Source of the DNA: Anaerotignum lactatifermentans
GTDB taxonomy: Bacteria; Bacillota; Clostridia; Lachnospirales; Anaerotignaceae
NCBI RefSeq assembly: GCF_016902535.1
Contig: NZ_JACSNY010000014.1
Location: 1 to 45,684, forward strand
Direction: 5' to 3'
DNA length: 45,684 nucleotides
The notes below the pieces were generated by a model. It worked only from the letters and a program-made list of their open reading frames with translations, did no database searches and was not told where the DNA came from. The position numbers and the translations under genes are program-made. Within the stretch, counting starts at the first letter, position 1; each line of letters starts with the position of its first letter. Of this stretch, positions 6,243 to 15,355 are shown piece by piece.

Positions 6243-6791
6243 ATGGGCAGACCATCAAAACCGTATGCGGTGTTGGCACAAGAGAAAAAAAGCCATCGTA
6301 CAAAAGCAGAAATGGACGCTCGAAAAAAGGGTGAAGCTGCGTTTGCCACTGGTGAAACGTTGAAAGAGAAACCAGAGACTAGGCAGAATCTGACTGCCCA
6401 TAAGGAATTTCTTAGATTGAAAAAAATATTGATGAGCATCAACAAATGGGATGCCATCTACGAGAATGTGATCAACCGCTACTGCCTCCTTTATGCGGAG
6501 TGTTTTGAGTTTGAAGGAAAACGGGAGCAGTTCTTTCGGGATCTATGCAGTCTGGATGAAGAAAAGGAAGAACTGATCGACAGCGGGATGTCCATCAGCG
6601 CATTTTATAAGCTGAAAAATCAGATACAGAAAAACATCATTGACCTGGACAAACAGGTTCAGGCAAAAAGAAAGATGCTGATGGATATTGAGAAAGAAAA
6701 TATTATGACCATTGCGTCTGCCCTGCGGAATGTGCCCAAAAAAGAAGAAACACCAACGAATCCGCTGCTGGAGGTATTGAAAGGTGGTTGA
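6243..6791 (+). CDS. Terminase small subunit (P27 family)
   Basis: This 182-residue protein binds the packaging site and recruits the large subunit. The N-terminus (MGRPSKPYAVLAQEKKSHRT followed by KAEMDARKKGE) is the standard opening of P27-family small terminases in Firmicutes phages. A helical core (residues about 55-120) is followed by a coiled coil (about 118-150) that would form the ring. The C-terminus TPTNPLLEVLKGG is also typical. The ribosome site is GAAAGGAGGGGG. The stop overlaps the large-subunit start by eight bases, so the two are co-translated. Confidence 0.85.
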   Translation: MGRPSKPYAVLAQEKKSHRTKAEMDARKKGEAAFATGETLKEKPETRQNLTAHKEFLRLKKILMSINKWDAIYENVINRYCLLYAECFEFEGKREQFFRDLCSLDEEKEELIDSGMSISAFYKLKNQIQKNIIDLDKQVQAKRKMLMDIEKENIMTIASALRNVPKKEETPTNPLLEVLKGG

Positions 6792-8490
6792 AAAAACAAA
6801 GGCGTATCAATACGCATTATGGTGCATACAGCCAGAAAACAGCAAGGTGGGGCGTTATATCAAAAAACAGGCGGAACAATGGCTGGAAATAGCTGACGGA
6901 AAGAGCAAAGAAGCCTTTGTAGATGAAAAGGCAGTGGAAAAGATATCGAATTTGCTCAAGATTATGATTCACCCGGATTTGCTTTGCCCAATGGCAGACG
7001 GTATGGAAGATTACGCCTGGTTTTTGATTATTGCTGTGCTCTGTACGAAAAAGTATGACAGCAAAGGGCGAGATATCCGATATTACACAACGGCAGTGCT
7101 TGAAATCTGCAGAAAAAATTTCAAAACGTTTTATTCGGCAGTTATATTTATCTTGCTGATGCTGACAGAACCGCCTTTTTCCAGATTCTTTTCCGTTGCG
7201 CCGGATTTGAAATTGTCGTCAGAGCTTAAGCTGAGCATCAGGAAAATCATAAAGTGCAGCCCTGCCATTGCGGATGAGAGTGTTTTCAAAATTCTGCGCA
7301 GTGAGATCCGCTGTAAATTGACGGACAGCGAGTATACCCCTTTGGCATATTCGGAAGACAGGATGGATGGTAAACTGGCAAATGCTTTTCTGGCGGATGA
7401 AGCGGGAGCCATGGACAGCTATCCGGTGGAAGCAATGAGGTCTTCCCAGATCACGCTGATCAATAAGCTGGGCATTATCATCAGTACCCAGTACCCAAAC
7501 GAAGATAACGTCATGATTGACGAAATTGACATATCAAAAAAGGTGCTGGATGGTCTGCATAACAGAAAAAGGCGTTTTTCTTTGCTCTATGAGCCAAACG
7601 ATGAATTTCTACAAAATGATTTATGGCAGACGGAAGATCTGGTCATTTACCAGAGCAATCCTGTAGCTGTAAACAACGAAGATGTTTTTGAAAATCTGCT
7701 TGAGAAGCGGGAATACGCAATTCTTTATGAGAATAAGCGGGAGAACTACCTCTGTAAGCACAATAACATCCGCTACAAAGGACTGGGAACAGAAGGGTAT
7801 ATTGATATCACCAAGGTCAGACAGTGCTGTGTGGAGGGGGATAAAGCATTTTGGAAGGGGCGTAGAGTTTGGGTCGGACTGGATCTATCCCAGACAGACG
7901 ATAATACATCTGTGGCAATGGTGACCTATGACGAAAAAACTGGGAAAATCTATGCAAAAGTGTGGGGCTTTATCCCCAAAGAAAGAATTGTCATCAAAAG
8001 CAAAAAAGAAGGTGTCAATTATAAAAAACTCATTGCCGCCGGTGAGTGTTTCTCCTGCGGCGAGGAGGTCATTGATTACAGCTTTGTGGAACGCTTTATC
8101 CTGTCCCTGCCGGAGGAATACGGCGTTATAGTGGAACAGGTAGGGTATGACCGATACAACGCTCTATCGACCGTACAGAAGCTGGAAAACGATGATAAAA
8201 ACCCGTTGGAGTGTGTGGAAATCATCCAGCACAGCAAAACACTGCACAGACCTACAAAACTGCTGCGGGAGTATATCCTCAACAAATTGTTTTGTTACGA
8301 ACAAAACCTGATGCTGGAAATCAATTTCCAGAACGCCAGATGCACCGAGGACACCAATTTGAATAAGTATGTCAACAAGAAACGATCATCCGGGAAAGTG
8401 GACATGGTCGTATCACTGATTAACGCCATCTACCTTCTGCAGGATGCGGTGCTGCTCGGTGAGGATAGTTGGGGCGCGCAAATCATATAA
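6784..8490 (+). CDS. Terminase large subunit (HK97 type)
   Basis: The 568-residue packaging motor has an N-terminal ATPase and a C-terminal nuclease. The Walker A region reads LEICRKNFKTF (about residues 106-116), with F where most relatives have G (RKNGKT). Walker B is ANAFLADEAGA at about 199-209. The nuclease starts with GLDLSQTDDNTS at about 363-374, and a late acidic residue lies in VDMVVSLINAIYLLQD near 540. The start is GTG at 6784 inside the small-subunit gene. Length is normal and the frame is intact, so it should be active. It translocates DNA into the prohead through the portal encoded next. Confidence 0.9.
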   Translation: MVEKTKAYQYALWCIQPENSKVGRYIKKQAEQWLEIADGKSKEAFVDEKAVEKISNLLKIMIHPDLLCPMADGMEDYAWFLIIAVLCTKKYDSKGRDIRYYTTAVLEICRKNFKTFYSAVIFILLMLTEPPFSRFFSVAPDLKLSSELKLSIRKIIKCSPAIADESVFKILRSEIRCKLTDSEYTPLAYSEDRMDGKLANAFLADEAGAMDSYPVEAMRSSQITLINKLGIIISTQYPNEDNVMIDEIDISKKVLDGLHNRKRRFSLLYEPNDEFLQNDLWQTEDLVIYQSNPVAVNNEDVFENLLEKREYAILYENKRENYLCKHNNIRYKGLGTEGYIDITKVRQCCVEGDKAFWKGRRVWVGLDLSQTDDNTSVAMVTYDEKTGKIYAKVWGFIPKERIVIKSKKEGVNYKKLIAAGECFSCGEEVIDYSFVERFILSLPEEYGVIVEQVGYDRYNALSTVQKLENDDKNPLECVEIIQHSKTLHRPTKLLREYILNKLFCYEQNLMLEINFQNARCTEDTNLNKYVNKKRSSGKVDMVVSLINAIYLLQDAVLLGEDSWGAQII

Positions 8491-8505
8491 GAAGGGGGTG
8501 AGAAA

Positions 8506-9744
8506 TTGGGATTTTTGGAACGTATGAAAGATTTTTTTGGAATCACAGAGGACAGGGCAGAGGGAAGCCCAATGGTAACTGCAGAAGAAAGCCTTTTGCA
8601 GGCACTGATCGGAGAATCAAACATCAATAAAAAAACAGTGCTCCAGATTCCAACGGTAAAAGGCTGTATTGAAAAGATTGCTGGTACCGTCTGCCGCTTG
8701 CCCATACGCATGTATCAGGTGGTGGATGGAGAGGTTCAGGAAATCAAAGACGATTATCGGCTGCGGCTGCTCAACGCTGATCCGGGAGATACCCTTAACA
8801 GCGATGAGTTTTGGCGTGCTTTGATAGAAGACTACTATCTGGGCAAAGGCGGGTATGTCTATATCAACAGAGAAGGGCTGGAAATCAAAAGCCTGCACTA
8901 TGTGAAAGAAGAAGATGTTTCCATTGTGATAAATGCAGATCCGATATTTAAGGATTATGACATCATGGTCAATGGACGGACATATCTGCCCCATGAATTT
9001 TTCAAGATCCACCGCAGAGCCAGGGATGGCGCTTCTTCTCTGCCTATCTGGCAGGAAAATCCGCTGATTTTTGGCGTGGCTTATAATTCTTTGGTATTTG
9101 AAGAAAATCTGGTGAAAAAAGGCGGCAATAAGAAAGGTTTTATAGAGGCAGAAAACAGGCTCGACAAAGAGTCCATAGACGCCATCAGAAACGCATGGCG
9201 GAAAGTATACAGCAACGACACGGAAAATGTCGTGGTGCTGAACAAAGGGGCGAAGTTCAAGGAAAGCTCTAACACCTCTGTGGAAATGCAGCTCAACGAA
9301 AACAAGGAAAGCAACGGAGAGGAAATCTGCAAAATTTTCGGATTTCCTTCCAGCATTTTGACCGGCGGGGCAACCAACAACGACAGAAAGGAATATATCG
9401 ACGCAGTGATGGGATTGCTGAACACCATCGAAACGGCGCTGGACAGGGACCTTCTTCTGGAACGGGAGAAAGGGTCCTTTTATTTTGCCTTCGATACAAA
9501 GGAAATCACCAGAGGGGATTTGAAGGAACGCTATGAAGCCTATGGCATTGCGGTTCAAAATAACATCATGCAAATTGATGAAGTACGAGCCAGAGAAGAT
9601 ATGCCGCCATTGGGATTCAACTGGGTAAAGATCGGCTTGAATGATGTGCTGGTCGATCCAAAAACAGGAACCATCTATACGCCGAACACAAATAAGGTCA
9701 TGGATTTTTCAAACGTGAAGGGAGGTGAGAAGCATGAGGATTGA
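8506..9744 (+). CDS. Portal protein (HK97 type)
   Basis: This 412-residue protein forms the dodecameric ring at the capsid vertex through which DNA enters and leaves. Typical blocks are VKGCIEKIAGTVCRLPIRMY near residues 51-70, a DPGDTLNSDEFWRALIEDYY segment at about 90-109, and the clip/stem region EICKIFGFPSSILTGG at about 270-285. The start is TTG at 8506, seven bases after GAAGGGGGTG. The 3' end overlaps the protease gene by 11 bases. Frame and length are normal for the family. Confidence 0.9.
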   Translation: MGFLERMKDFFGITEDRAEGSPMVTAEESLLQALIGESNINKKTVLQIPTVKGCIEKIAGTVCRLPIRMYQVVDGEVQEIKDDYRLRLLNADPGDTLNSDEFWRALIEDYYLGKGGYVYINREGLEIKSLHYVKEEDVSIVINADPIFKDYDIMVNGRTYLPHEFFKIHRRARDGASSLPIWQENPLIFGVAYNSLVFEENLVKKGGNKKGFIEAENRLDKESIDAIRNAWRKVYSNDTENVVVLNKGAKFKESSNTSVEMQLNENKESNGEEICKIFGFPSSILTGGATNNDRKEYIDAVMGLLNTIETALDRDLLLEREKGSFYFAFDTKEITRGDLKERYEAYGIAVQNNIMQIDEVRAREDMPPLGFNWVKIGLNDVLVDPKTGTIYTPNTNKVMDFSNVKGGEKHED

Positions 9745-10324
9745 AGTCAGAGCAGATAACACAGTACGGATTGAAGGATATGTCAATGTGGTAGAGCGTG
9801 AGAGCCGCCCGGTGATTACACCTAGAGGGAAAGTGATTGAGCGGGTGGAAAGCGGCGTATTCCGCAAGGCATTGGAATCTGGAACAGATATCCCAATGAC
9901 CATCGATCATAATCGGGAGCGGGTCATTACAAGAACAGGTGACGGATCATTGACACTGAAAGAAGATGCCATTGGTCTGAAGGCAGAAACCGTTACATCC
10001 GATGCGGAAGTGGTAAAGGCAGCCCGTGAAAAACTGATCAAAGGATGGAGCTTTGGCATGAAAAATGTGATCGATTCTTTGGAAGAACGTGAGGGGAAAT
10101 TGCCCTTACGTCATATCAGAGGAATCACACTGGATCATGTCACACTGGTTATTCACCGAAATTCTTGCTATAGCGCCACCAGCGTAGAGGTGCGGGCAGA
10201 GGGGGAGGAAGAAATCGAAGAAAGATCTATGGCCGGTGAAATTACGATGCAGATTGAAGCGGAAAAGAAGAAACCGGACTACACCAAACTGGAAGAAAGA
10301 CTGAAAAAGCTGAAAGGAGAATGA
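9734..10324 (+). CDS. Prohead protease (HK97 family, U35)
   Basis: This 196-residue serine protease trims the scaffold (delta) part of the capsid protein during maturation. The start is ATG at 9734 after GGAGGTG; an in-frame GTG at 9725 lies inside that site. The catalytic histidine is in MTIDHNRERVI (about residues 55-65) and the serine in KGWSFGM (about 101-107), the order seen in the U35 family. The C-terminal tail is charged and helical. It overlaps portal and capsid genes at both ends, as expected for a stoichiometric head operon. Confidence 0.87.
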   Translation: MRIEVRADNTVRIEGYVNVVERESRPVITPRGKVIERVESGVFRKALESGTDIPMTIDHNRERVITRTGDGSLTLKEDAIGLKAETVTSDAEVVKAAREKLIKGWSFGMKNVIDSLEEREGKLPLRHIRGITLDHVTLVIHRNSCYSATSVEVRAEGEEEIEERSMAGEITMQIEAEKKKPDYTKLEERLKKLKGE

Positions 10325-11472
10325 ACATGAGTTTTTTGAAAAAATTACAGGAGAACAGAGACGAAAAGGTTCAGGAAATGGAAACACTGGTAAATTCCGC
10401 GAAAACGGAAGAAAGAGCCATGAACCAGGAGGAGCTGGAAAAGTTTGAAAATCTGGAAAAAGAAATCAAACAGATTGACAGCACCATTGCGGCGGAAGAA
10501 AGAGCCAGAAAAGAAAAAGGGTTCAAGATCAAAGAGGCTGAAAAAGAGCCTACGGCGGAAGCGCTGGAAGAAAGAGCGTTCTGTAATTATATCCTGAATA
10601 AGGTGGAAGAACGTGCAGGCGAAAAGAACCTGACTATGGGAGATAACGGCGCCATCATCCCCACAACTATTGCGAACCGCATCATCAAGGAAGTAAAAGA
10701 CAGATGCCCGATTCTGGAAAAAGCAACGATTTATAACGTAAAAGGGACTTTGAAGATTCCCGTATGGGGCAAAAATGAAAGCCATGATATCAAGGTGGCT
10801 TTCAGTGAGGAATTCAAAGCCCTGACAGCAGATTCCGGGAAGTTTGTTTCTGTTGACTTGGGTGGCTTCCTGGCGGGTGCATTGACATTGATCGGAGAAT
10901 CTTTGGAAAACAATGGGGCATTTAGCGTGGTGGACTTTGTTGTCAGCCAGATGGCGGAAGAAATTGCTATTTTCCTGGAAGGAAAGCTGCTTAACGGGGA
11001 AAGCGGAAAAAATGAAGGGGCGCTGGCAACTACCAATGTATTGGTTGCGGCAGCGGCAACAGCCATTACAACAGATGAACTGATTGCGCTTCAGGCAAAA
11101 GTAAAACAGGTGTATCAGAAAGATGCCTGCTGGACCATGCATCCGGATACTTTTGTGGTGCTGAAGCAGTTGAAAGACGGAAACGGAAGATACCTTCTGC
11201 AGGACGATATTTCCGGCGAATTCCCTTACAAGATGCTGGGAAAACCTGTGTACATTTCTGACAATATGCCCCAGATTGCGGCGGATGCCAATGCTATCCT
11301 TTACGGTGATTACAGTGGATTGTCCGTAAACATGCGGGAAAACATCGAAATCAAGGTTCTGCGTGAAAAATACGCGGATATGCACGCAATCGGTATCCTT
11401 TCCTGGTTGGAATTTGACAGCAAAGTATCCAACCATCAGAAACTGGCTGTGCTGAAAATGAAATCTGCCTGA
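10321..11472 (+). CDS. Major capsid protein (HK97 fold)
   Basis: This 383-residue capsid protein has a charged coiled-coil N-terminus (residues about 1-90, with EEELEKFENLEKEIKQID) that serves as the internal scaffold and is removed by the protease. The HK97 fold follows: MGDNGAIIPTTIANRI at about 102-117, FVSVDLGGFLAGALTLIGES at about 176-195, and a C-terminal block with MLGKPVYISDNMP and ILYGDYSG. The start is ATG at 10321, with a second ATG at 10327; AAAGGAG sits just upstream. No frameshift or truncation. Confidence 0.9.
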   Translation: MNMSFLKKLQENRDEKVQEMETLVNSAKTEERAMNQEELEKFENLEKEIKQIDSTIAAEERARKEKGFKIKEAEKEPTAEALEERAFCNYILNKVEERAGEKNLTMGDNGAIIPTTIANRIIKEVKDRCPILEKATIYNVKGTLKIPVWGKNESHDIKVAFSEEFKALTADSGKFVSVDLGGFLAGALTLIGESLENNGAFSVVDFVVSQMAEEIAIFLEGKLLNGESGKNEGALATTNVLVAAAATAITTDELIALQAKVKQVYQKDACWTMHPDTFVVLKQLKDGNGRYLLQDDISGEFPYKMLGKPVYISDNMPQIAADANAILYGDYSGLSVNMRENIEIKVLREKYADMHAIGILSWLEFDSKVSNHQKLAVLKMKSA

Positions 11473-11486
11473 GCGGAAGGGAGGAT

Positions 11487-11903
11487 ATGAATATGTGGGT
11501 GAAAGCGGTAAAAAGTTTTGGCGGGAAAGTATCTATGAGACAGGGACAGGAGATGGAACTGGAAGAAAATGATACGTTGAAAGATCTGCTGGAAGCAGGA
11601 TATGTAACAAAAATCATGGGTCAGGTACAGACGGAACCTGATAAAGGCAAGGAAAAAAGTGTGGAAAACCAGAATTCCAATGCAGACGACAGCGAAGATC
11701 AGGGGAGGGACGAAGCGGAACGGAAAGCCGGTTATCTGGATGAAGCGGATCTGGAAGAAATGTCAGCGGCAGACCTGAAAAAACTGGCAAAGGAAATGGG
11801 TATTTCTACTGCCGGCACGAAAAAAGAAATCATTCAGCGGATGATCGAGGTTGAAGTGGAAATTGGCCCAGAGGCAGAGGGTGACGCTTGTGAAAATCAG
11901 TGA
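11487..11903 (+). CDS. Head protein with a C-terminal HeH/Rho-N/SAP-like domain
   Basis: The 138-residue protein has an N-terminal small beta-rich part (residues 1-45, with LKDLLEAGYVTKI), an acidic disordered linker, and a helix-extension-helix motif at about 92-122 (MSAADLKKLAKEMGISTAGT then KKEIIQRMIE). Such SAP/Rho-N-like helices bind nucleic acid. Proteins of this shape follow the capsid gene in many Firmicutes phages and are thought to be head accessory or decoration proteins. The stop overlaps the connector start by 14 bases. Exact role not established. Confidence 0.65.
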   Translation: MNMWVKAVKSFGGKVSMRQGQEMELEENDTLKDLLEAGYVTKIMGQVQTEPDKGKEKSVENQNSNADDSEDQGRDEAERKAGYLDEADLEEMSAADLKKLAKEMGISTAGTKKEIIQRMIEVEVEIGPEAEGDACENQ

Positions 11904-12189
11904 GCTGACCTTGGAGGATGTGAAATTGTATTGCCGTGCAGAGGGTGAAGCGGAAGAGGACATCCTCTTTGCAGCCATTATGGACGCGGGCAAACAGTAC
12001 ATCCAAAGTCAAACGGGTATGAGCGAGGAGGAGATCGATACAAAAGCAGATCTCACCCTTGCTTTTTTAATGCTTGCGGCGGATATGTACGAAAACCGCA
12101 CCTATACCATTCTGACATCCGGGAAAACACCGAATATCAATCCAGCGGCATCGGCAATCATCAACCAATACTGCCGCATCATTTTGTAA
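11890..12189 (+). CDS. Head-tail connector protein (gp6/YqbG-like)
   Basis: The 99-residue all-helical protein (VKISELTLEDVKLYCRAEGE; AAIMDAGKQYIQSQTGMSEE; LTLAFLMLAADMYENRTY; INPAASAIINQYCR) matches the connector family that forms the ring directly below the portal. The start is GTG at 11890, chosen because the family begins with VKISELT or similar and AGAGGGTG lies upstream. Position after the capsid and before the head-tail adaptor is the expected one. Confidence 0.78.
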   Translation: MKISELTLEDVKLYCRAEGEAEEDILFAAIMDAGKQYIQSQTGMSEEEIDTKADLTLAFLMLAADMYENRTYTILTSGKTPNINPAASAIINQYCRIIL

Positions 12190-12201
12190 GGGGGGAGCTG
12201 A

Positions 12202-12579
12202 ATGCAGCCAGGAGAACTGCGAAACCGTATTGAAATCCAGCGTCTGACAAAAACGCAGGGGATTTACGGTGATACAAAAATTTGTTTCCTGCCGCTGAAA
12301 AAAGTGTGGGCGAAGGTAAACGGTCTGCACGGAAAGGAATATTGGGAAGCAAAGGAATACGGCGTGGAAAGGACTGTTGAATTTGTGATCCGGTATTCCG
12401 CTTGCCGGGACCTGACGGAAAAAGACAGGATCTTATTTCGAGGGGCTTTTTTCAATATATCCTCTATCGACAACGTGATGTATCGAAATGAGTATCTCAA
12501 AATCAAGGCCACAGCTGATATCACGGAAAGGGGGAACCGAGATGGAGCAAAGCCTGAAAGATTTGGACAAGGCGTTTGA
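12202..12579 (+). CDS. Head-tail adaptor (SPP1 gp16-like)
   Basis: This 125-residue protein starts MQPGELRNRIEIQRLTK, the characteristic opening of phage head-tail joining proteins, and continues as a small beta barrel (KVWAKVNGLHGKEYW; ERTVEFVIRYS; DRILFRGAFFNISSIDN). It closes the neck after packaging. GGGGGGAGCTG precedes the ATG. The last 38 bases overlap the next gene. Confidence 0.8.
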   Translation: MQPGELRNRIEIQRLTKTQGIYGDTKICFLPLKKVWAKVNGLHGKEYWEAKEYGVERTVEFVIRYSACRDLTEKDRILFRGAFFNISSIDNVMYRNEYLKIKATADITERGNRDGAKPERFGQGV

Positions 12580-12994
12580 AGCAATGTTAAAAAACTTTCC
12601 GGATGCAAGGCGTGAACTTGTTGAAAACGCAGGAGAAAAAATGCAGCGGAAGGTACTGCAGAATATATCCACTACAACAAAAGAGGTCACAGGGCACTTG
12701 CTGGAAGGCGTGACATTAGCTGTTGGCAGCGGCGGCGGGTATGCGGCTGTGCGTAATGATGCCAAAATTGCACCTCATGCCCACCTTGTGGAGGAGGGGC
12801 ACAATCTGGTGCGAGGCGGTCCTCTAAAAGTACCGAAAAAAGAGCTGCAAAGAACCAATCCAAGAAGTACAGGCGCCGTAGTAGGCTGGGTACCGGGGAA
12901 ACATATGTACCGAAACGCCATGAATGACCTGGAAGATGAGTTAATTGGTGACGCAGAGGAAATGGTGGAAAAATTGGTGGGTGATTTGTTTTGA
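12542..12994 (+). CDS. HK97 gp10-like neck/tail-completion protein
   Basis: The 150-residue protein has a helical N-terminus (MEQSLKDLDKAFEAMLKNFP) and a core with TGHLLEGVTLAVGSGGGYAA then PHAHLVEEGH, the pattern of the HK97 gp10 family (minor neck/tail completion). The start at ATG 12542 is preceded by AAAGGGGG; an earlier in-frame ATG at 12488 has no such site. It overlaps both neighbours. Confidence 0.75.
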   Translation: MEQSLKDLDKAFEAMLKNFPDARRELVENAGEKMQRKVLQNISTTTKEVTGHLLEGVTLAVGSGGGYAAVRNDAKIAPHAHLVEEGHNLVRGGPLKVPKKELQRTNPRSTGAVVGWVPGKHMYRNAMNDLEDELIGDAEEMVEKLVGDLF

Positions 12995-13449
12995 CAGGAA
13001 GAAAAGAGATTCTTCAGGCATTGAAAAATGAATTTGCAAAATGTGTTCCGGAAGCGGAGCATTATTTTGGAAAGATAGGGGAAGGATATACCCCTCCTGC
13101 TTTTCTGTATTTGCCAAGTTTTAATCAAGAAAGCAGGCATAACGCTTTTTTTCAAGATACAAACAGAGAAGTACAGATTATTTATTTTGGAAAAACGGAT
13201 GGTTACGGCACAACGGATTTTGATGAAAAAATGGAAATCGAAGAAAAGGTGACTGCATTTTTGAACACATTTCTTTTGCAGGTAGGAGAGAGGACACTTC
13301 TTTTCACCTATGAAACGCAAGAAGCAGATGAACAGCTTTCTTTTTATGTGCGATTCCAGTACCAGGAGGATGCGCCGTTTGCCAAGTTCAAGGAAGAAGA
13401 AAATATGGATGCAGCGGAAAACGTGCAATTTACAGAAAGGGTGAAATAA
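12991..13449 (+). CDS. Tail terminator/completion protein (DUF6838-like)
   Basis: A 152-residue protein with a helical start (GRKEILQALKNEFAKCVPEA) and a mixed core (PPAFLYLPSFNQ; REVQIIYFGKTD; DFDEKMEIEEKVTAFLN; QLSFYVRFQYQ). Placement between the gp10-like protein and the tail sheath, and the sequence pattern, fit the tail-terminator proteins of PBSX-like phages. It caps the tail tube and joins it to the head. The start is TTG at 12991, overlapping the previous stop by four bases. Confidence 0.65.
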   Translation: MTGRKEILQALKNEFAKCVPEAEHYFGKIGEGYTPPAFLYLPSFNQESRHNAFFQDTNREVQIIYFGKTDGYGTTDFDEKMEIEEKVTAFLNTFLLQVGERTLLFTYETQEADEQLSFYVRFQYQEDAPFAKFKEEENMDAAENVQFTERVK

Positions 13450-14505
13450 ATGGGATTACCCAATATTTTAATTGAGTTTAAGAGTAAAGCCTCTACTGCA
13501 ATTAAACGTGGCGAAAGAGGTATTGTAGCAGTGATGCTTATTGAAGCGGAGATGGATGCAGGCGTAACGAAGGTGGAAGACATCACCCAGATTCCAGAAG
13601 GGCTGACAGAAGACAATAAAGCATACTTGGAACGTGCTTTTTATGGCGGCAGTATGCCTGTAAAATATGTGCAGGTCATTTTAACAGACACAGTAGAAAA
13701 TGGTCTGAAATTTTTAGAGGTGACGAAATTTGACTATTTTGTGGCGCCTCCAACCGTAACGCCGGAAGAAGTCACCAAAATTATCACTTTTATCAAGACA
13801 TTGCGGGACAACAAGGGAATTAAAGTAAAAGCAGTTCTGCCCAATGCCGAAGCAGACCATGAAGGCATTATCAATTTCACTACATCAGACATCAAGGTGG
13901 GAGAAAAAACATACAGTGCGGCGGAATATTGCTCTCGCATGGCAAGCTTGCTGGCAGGTACTCCACTTTCTGTCAGTGCAACATACTATCCGCTTTCTGA
14001 GGTGGATGATGTGCCTAAATTTACCAAGTCCGAATTGGATGAAAAGATTAACGGCGGCGAGCTGGTGATTTTCCATGATGGAGAGAAAGTGAAGGTTGCT
14101 CGTGCAGTCAACAGTCTAGTGACAGTAGGGCAAACAAAAAGCGAAGATTATAAGTCCATCAAAATTGTAGACATCATGGATATGATCTATACCGATATCA
14201 AAACCACCTGCGAGGATGTTTATATCGGTAAATTCGCAAACAGCTACGACAATAAATGTTTGCTGATCATTTCTATACAGGCATATCTGGAAGCACTGCG
14301 GGATGAAGAATTGCTGGACCAAAATATTGTAACAGGAATCGATCTGGAAACCCAGAGTAATTACCTGAAAGGCAAGGGGATTGACACTTCGGAAATGACA
14401 GAACAGGAGATTAAAGAAGCAAATACAGGAACAAATGTATTTTTGACTTCATCCTATAAAATCCTGAATGCCATCGAGGATATTTCCGTGAAATTCTATA
14501 TTTAA
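13450..14505 (+). CDS. Contractile tail sheath protein (XkdK-like)
   Basis: The 351-residue sheath subunit shows that this phage has a contractile tail. The N-terminus (MGLPNILIEFKSKASTAIKR then GERGIVAVML) is the standard opening of Firmicutes sheath proteins, the part that links neighbouring subunits. The C-terminal domain reads DVYIGKFANSYDNKCLLIISIQ-type sequence followed by LSSYKILNAIEDISVKF-type strands. It is shorter than the roughly 460-residue B. subtilis XkdK, apparently lacking one outer domain. It starts directly after the preceding stop, with GAAAGGGTG upstream. Confidence 0.85.
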   Translation: MGLPNILIEFKSKASTAIKRGERGIVAVMLIEAEMDAGVTKVEDITQIPEGLTEDNKAYLERAFYGGSMPVKYVQVILTDTVENGLKFLEVTKFDYFVAPPTVTPEEVTKIITFIKTLRDNKGIKVKAVLPNAEADHEGIINFTTSDIKVGEKTYSAAEYCSRMASLLAGTPLSVSATYYPLSEVDDVPKFTKSELDEKINGGELVIFHDGEKVKVARAVNSLVTVGQTKSEDYKSIKIVDIMDMIYTDIKTTCEDVYIGKFANSYDNKCLLIISIQAYLEALRDEELLDQNIVTGIDLETQSNYLKGKGIDTSEMTEQEIKEANTGTNVFLTSSYKILNAIEDISVKFYI

Positions 14506-14517
14506 GGGGGGAGAAGT

Positions 14518-14955
14518 ATGGGACAGTTTGATGAAAGGAGAGCCATAAACGGTACCTTTGGACAAGTTTTTTTGGAAGGCGAGTTGGTTAGGGAAGCAAC
14601 CGCACTAAAGGCAGAGGTACAGATGCAGTTTATGGACGTGCCTATGTGCGGGGATCTGGCAAAACACCAGAAATTCAGCGGCATGGAGTGCAACGGCAAT
14701 ATTACCATGACGAAAATCAACAGCCGTATGGCAATTTTGATTTCTGATATGATCAAAGCCGGAAAAACGCCTACATTTACCATCATGAGTAAATTGGCAG
14801 ATCCAGATTCTTGGGGAGCGGAACGAGTGGTTTTGAAAGGCGTTCAGTTCTCAACGCTGATTTTGGCAGACTGGGCGACAAAGAAACTTGGCGAGGTAAG
14901 TCAGCCATTTACATTTACAGACTGGGATCTGCTGGATGTTATTGAACCAAAATAA
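14518..14955 (+). CDS. Tail tube protein (XkdM-like)
   Basis: The 145-residue tube protein forms the inner channel inside the sheath. GQFDERRAINGTFGQVFLEG and KFSGMECNGNITMTKINSRM are typical of the XkdM/DUF2001 family. GGGGGGAGAAGT precedes the ATG. Its position directly after the sheath gene is invariant in PBSX-like phages. Confidence 0.85.
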   Translation: MGQFDERRAINGTFGQVFLEGELVREATALKAEVQMQFMDVPMCGDLAKHQKFSGMECNGNITMTKINSRMAILISDMIKAGKTPTFTIMSKLADPDSWGAERVVLKGVQFSTLILADWATKKLGEVSQPFTFTDWDLLDVIEPK

Positions 14956-14971
14956 AGGAGGAAGTAATCAG

Positions 14972-15355
14972 ATGAGTATTTTAGATAAACTGCTGGAAAC
15001 AGATTTGGAAAAGCTGCAGAACAAGGAAAAGAAAACCTATGAGGTCAAACGACTGTCTGAAATTTTGGGAGAGCCATTTTTGGTGACCTGCAAACCGTTG
15101 ACACAGGAACAGGTTGCCCATATTGGGGAAATCAGTAAAAATGACATGGATATGCATATGAACACAATTTTGGAATGCTGCGAAGTGGAAGGAAAACCTT
15201 TCAGCCATGAATCATTTACATCAAAGTTTGGGACGCCATCGGGAAAAGAGGTTGTAGAAAAAATGTTTCGTGCTGGTGAGGTTTGGGCACTTTACAGTGT
15301 GGTAAACAAAATGTCAGGGTATGGGAATAATGTGTTGGAAGAAGTAAAAAACTGA
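14972..15355 (+). CDS. Tail assembly chaperone, short form (XkdN-like)
   Basis: The 127-residue zero-frame product (MSILDKLLETDLEKLQNKEK; YEVKRLSEILGEPFLVTCKP; LTQEQVAHIGEISKNDMDMH) resembles XkdN-type chaperones that load the tape measure. The start at 14972 follows AAAGGAGGAAGTAATCAG. The gene ends in a slippery heptamer, A AAA AAC, one base before the stop codon, and the -1 frame continues with a conserved-looking extension. This is the classic layout of a G/GT chaperone pair. Confidence 0.82.
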   Translation: MSILDKLLETDLEKLQNKEKKTYEVKRLSEILGEPFLVTCKPLTQEQVAHIGEISKNDMDMHMNTILECCEVEGKPFSHESFTSKFGTPSGKEVVEKMFRAGEVWALYSVVNKMSGYGNNVLEEVKN

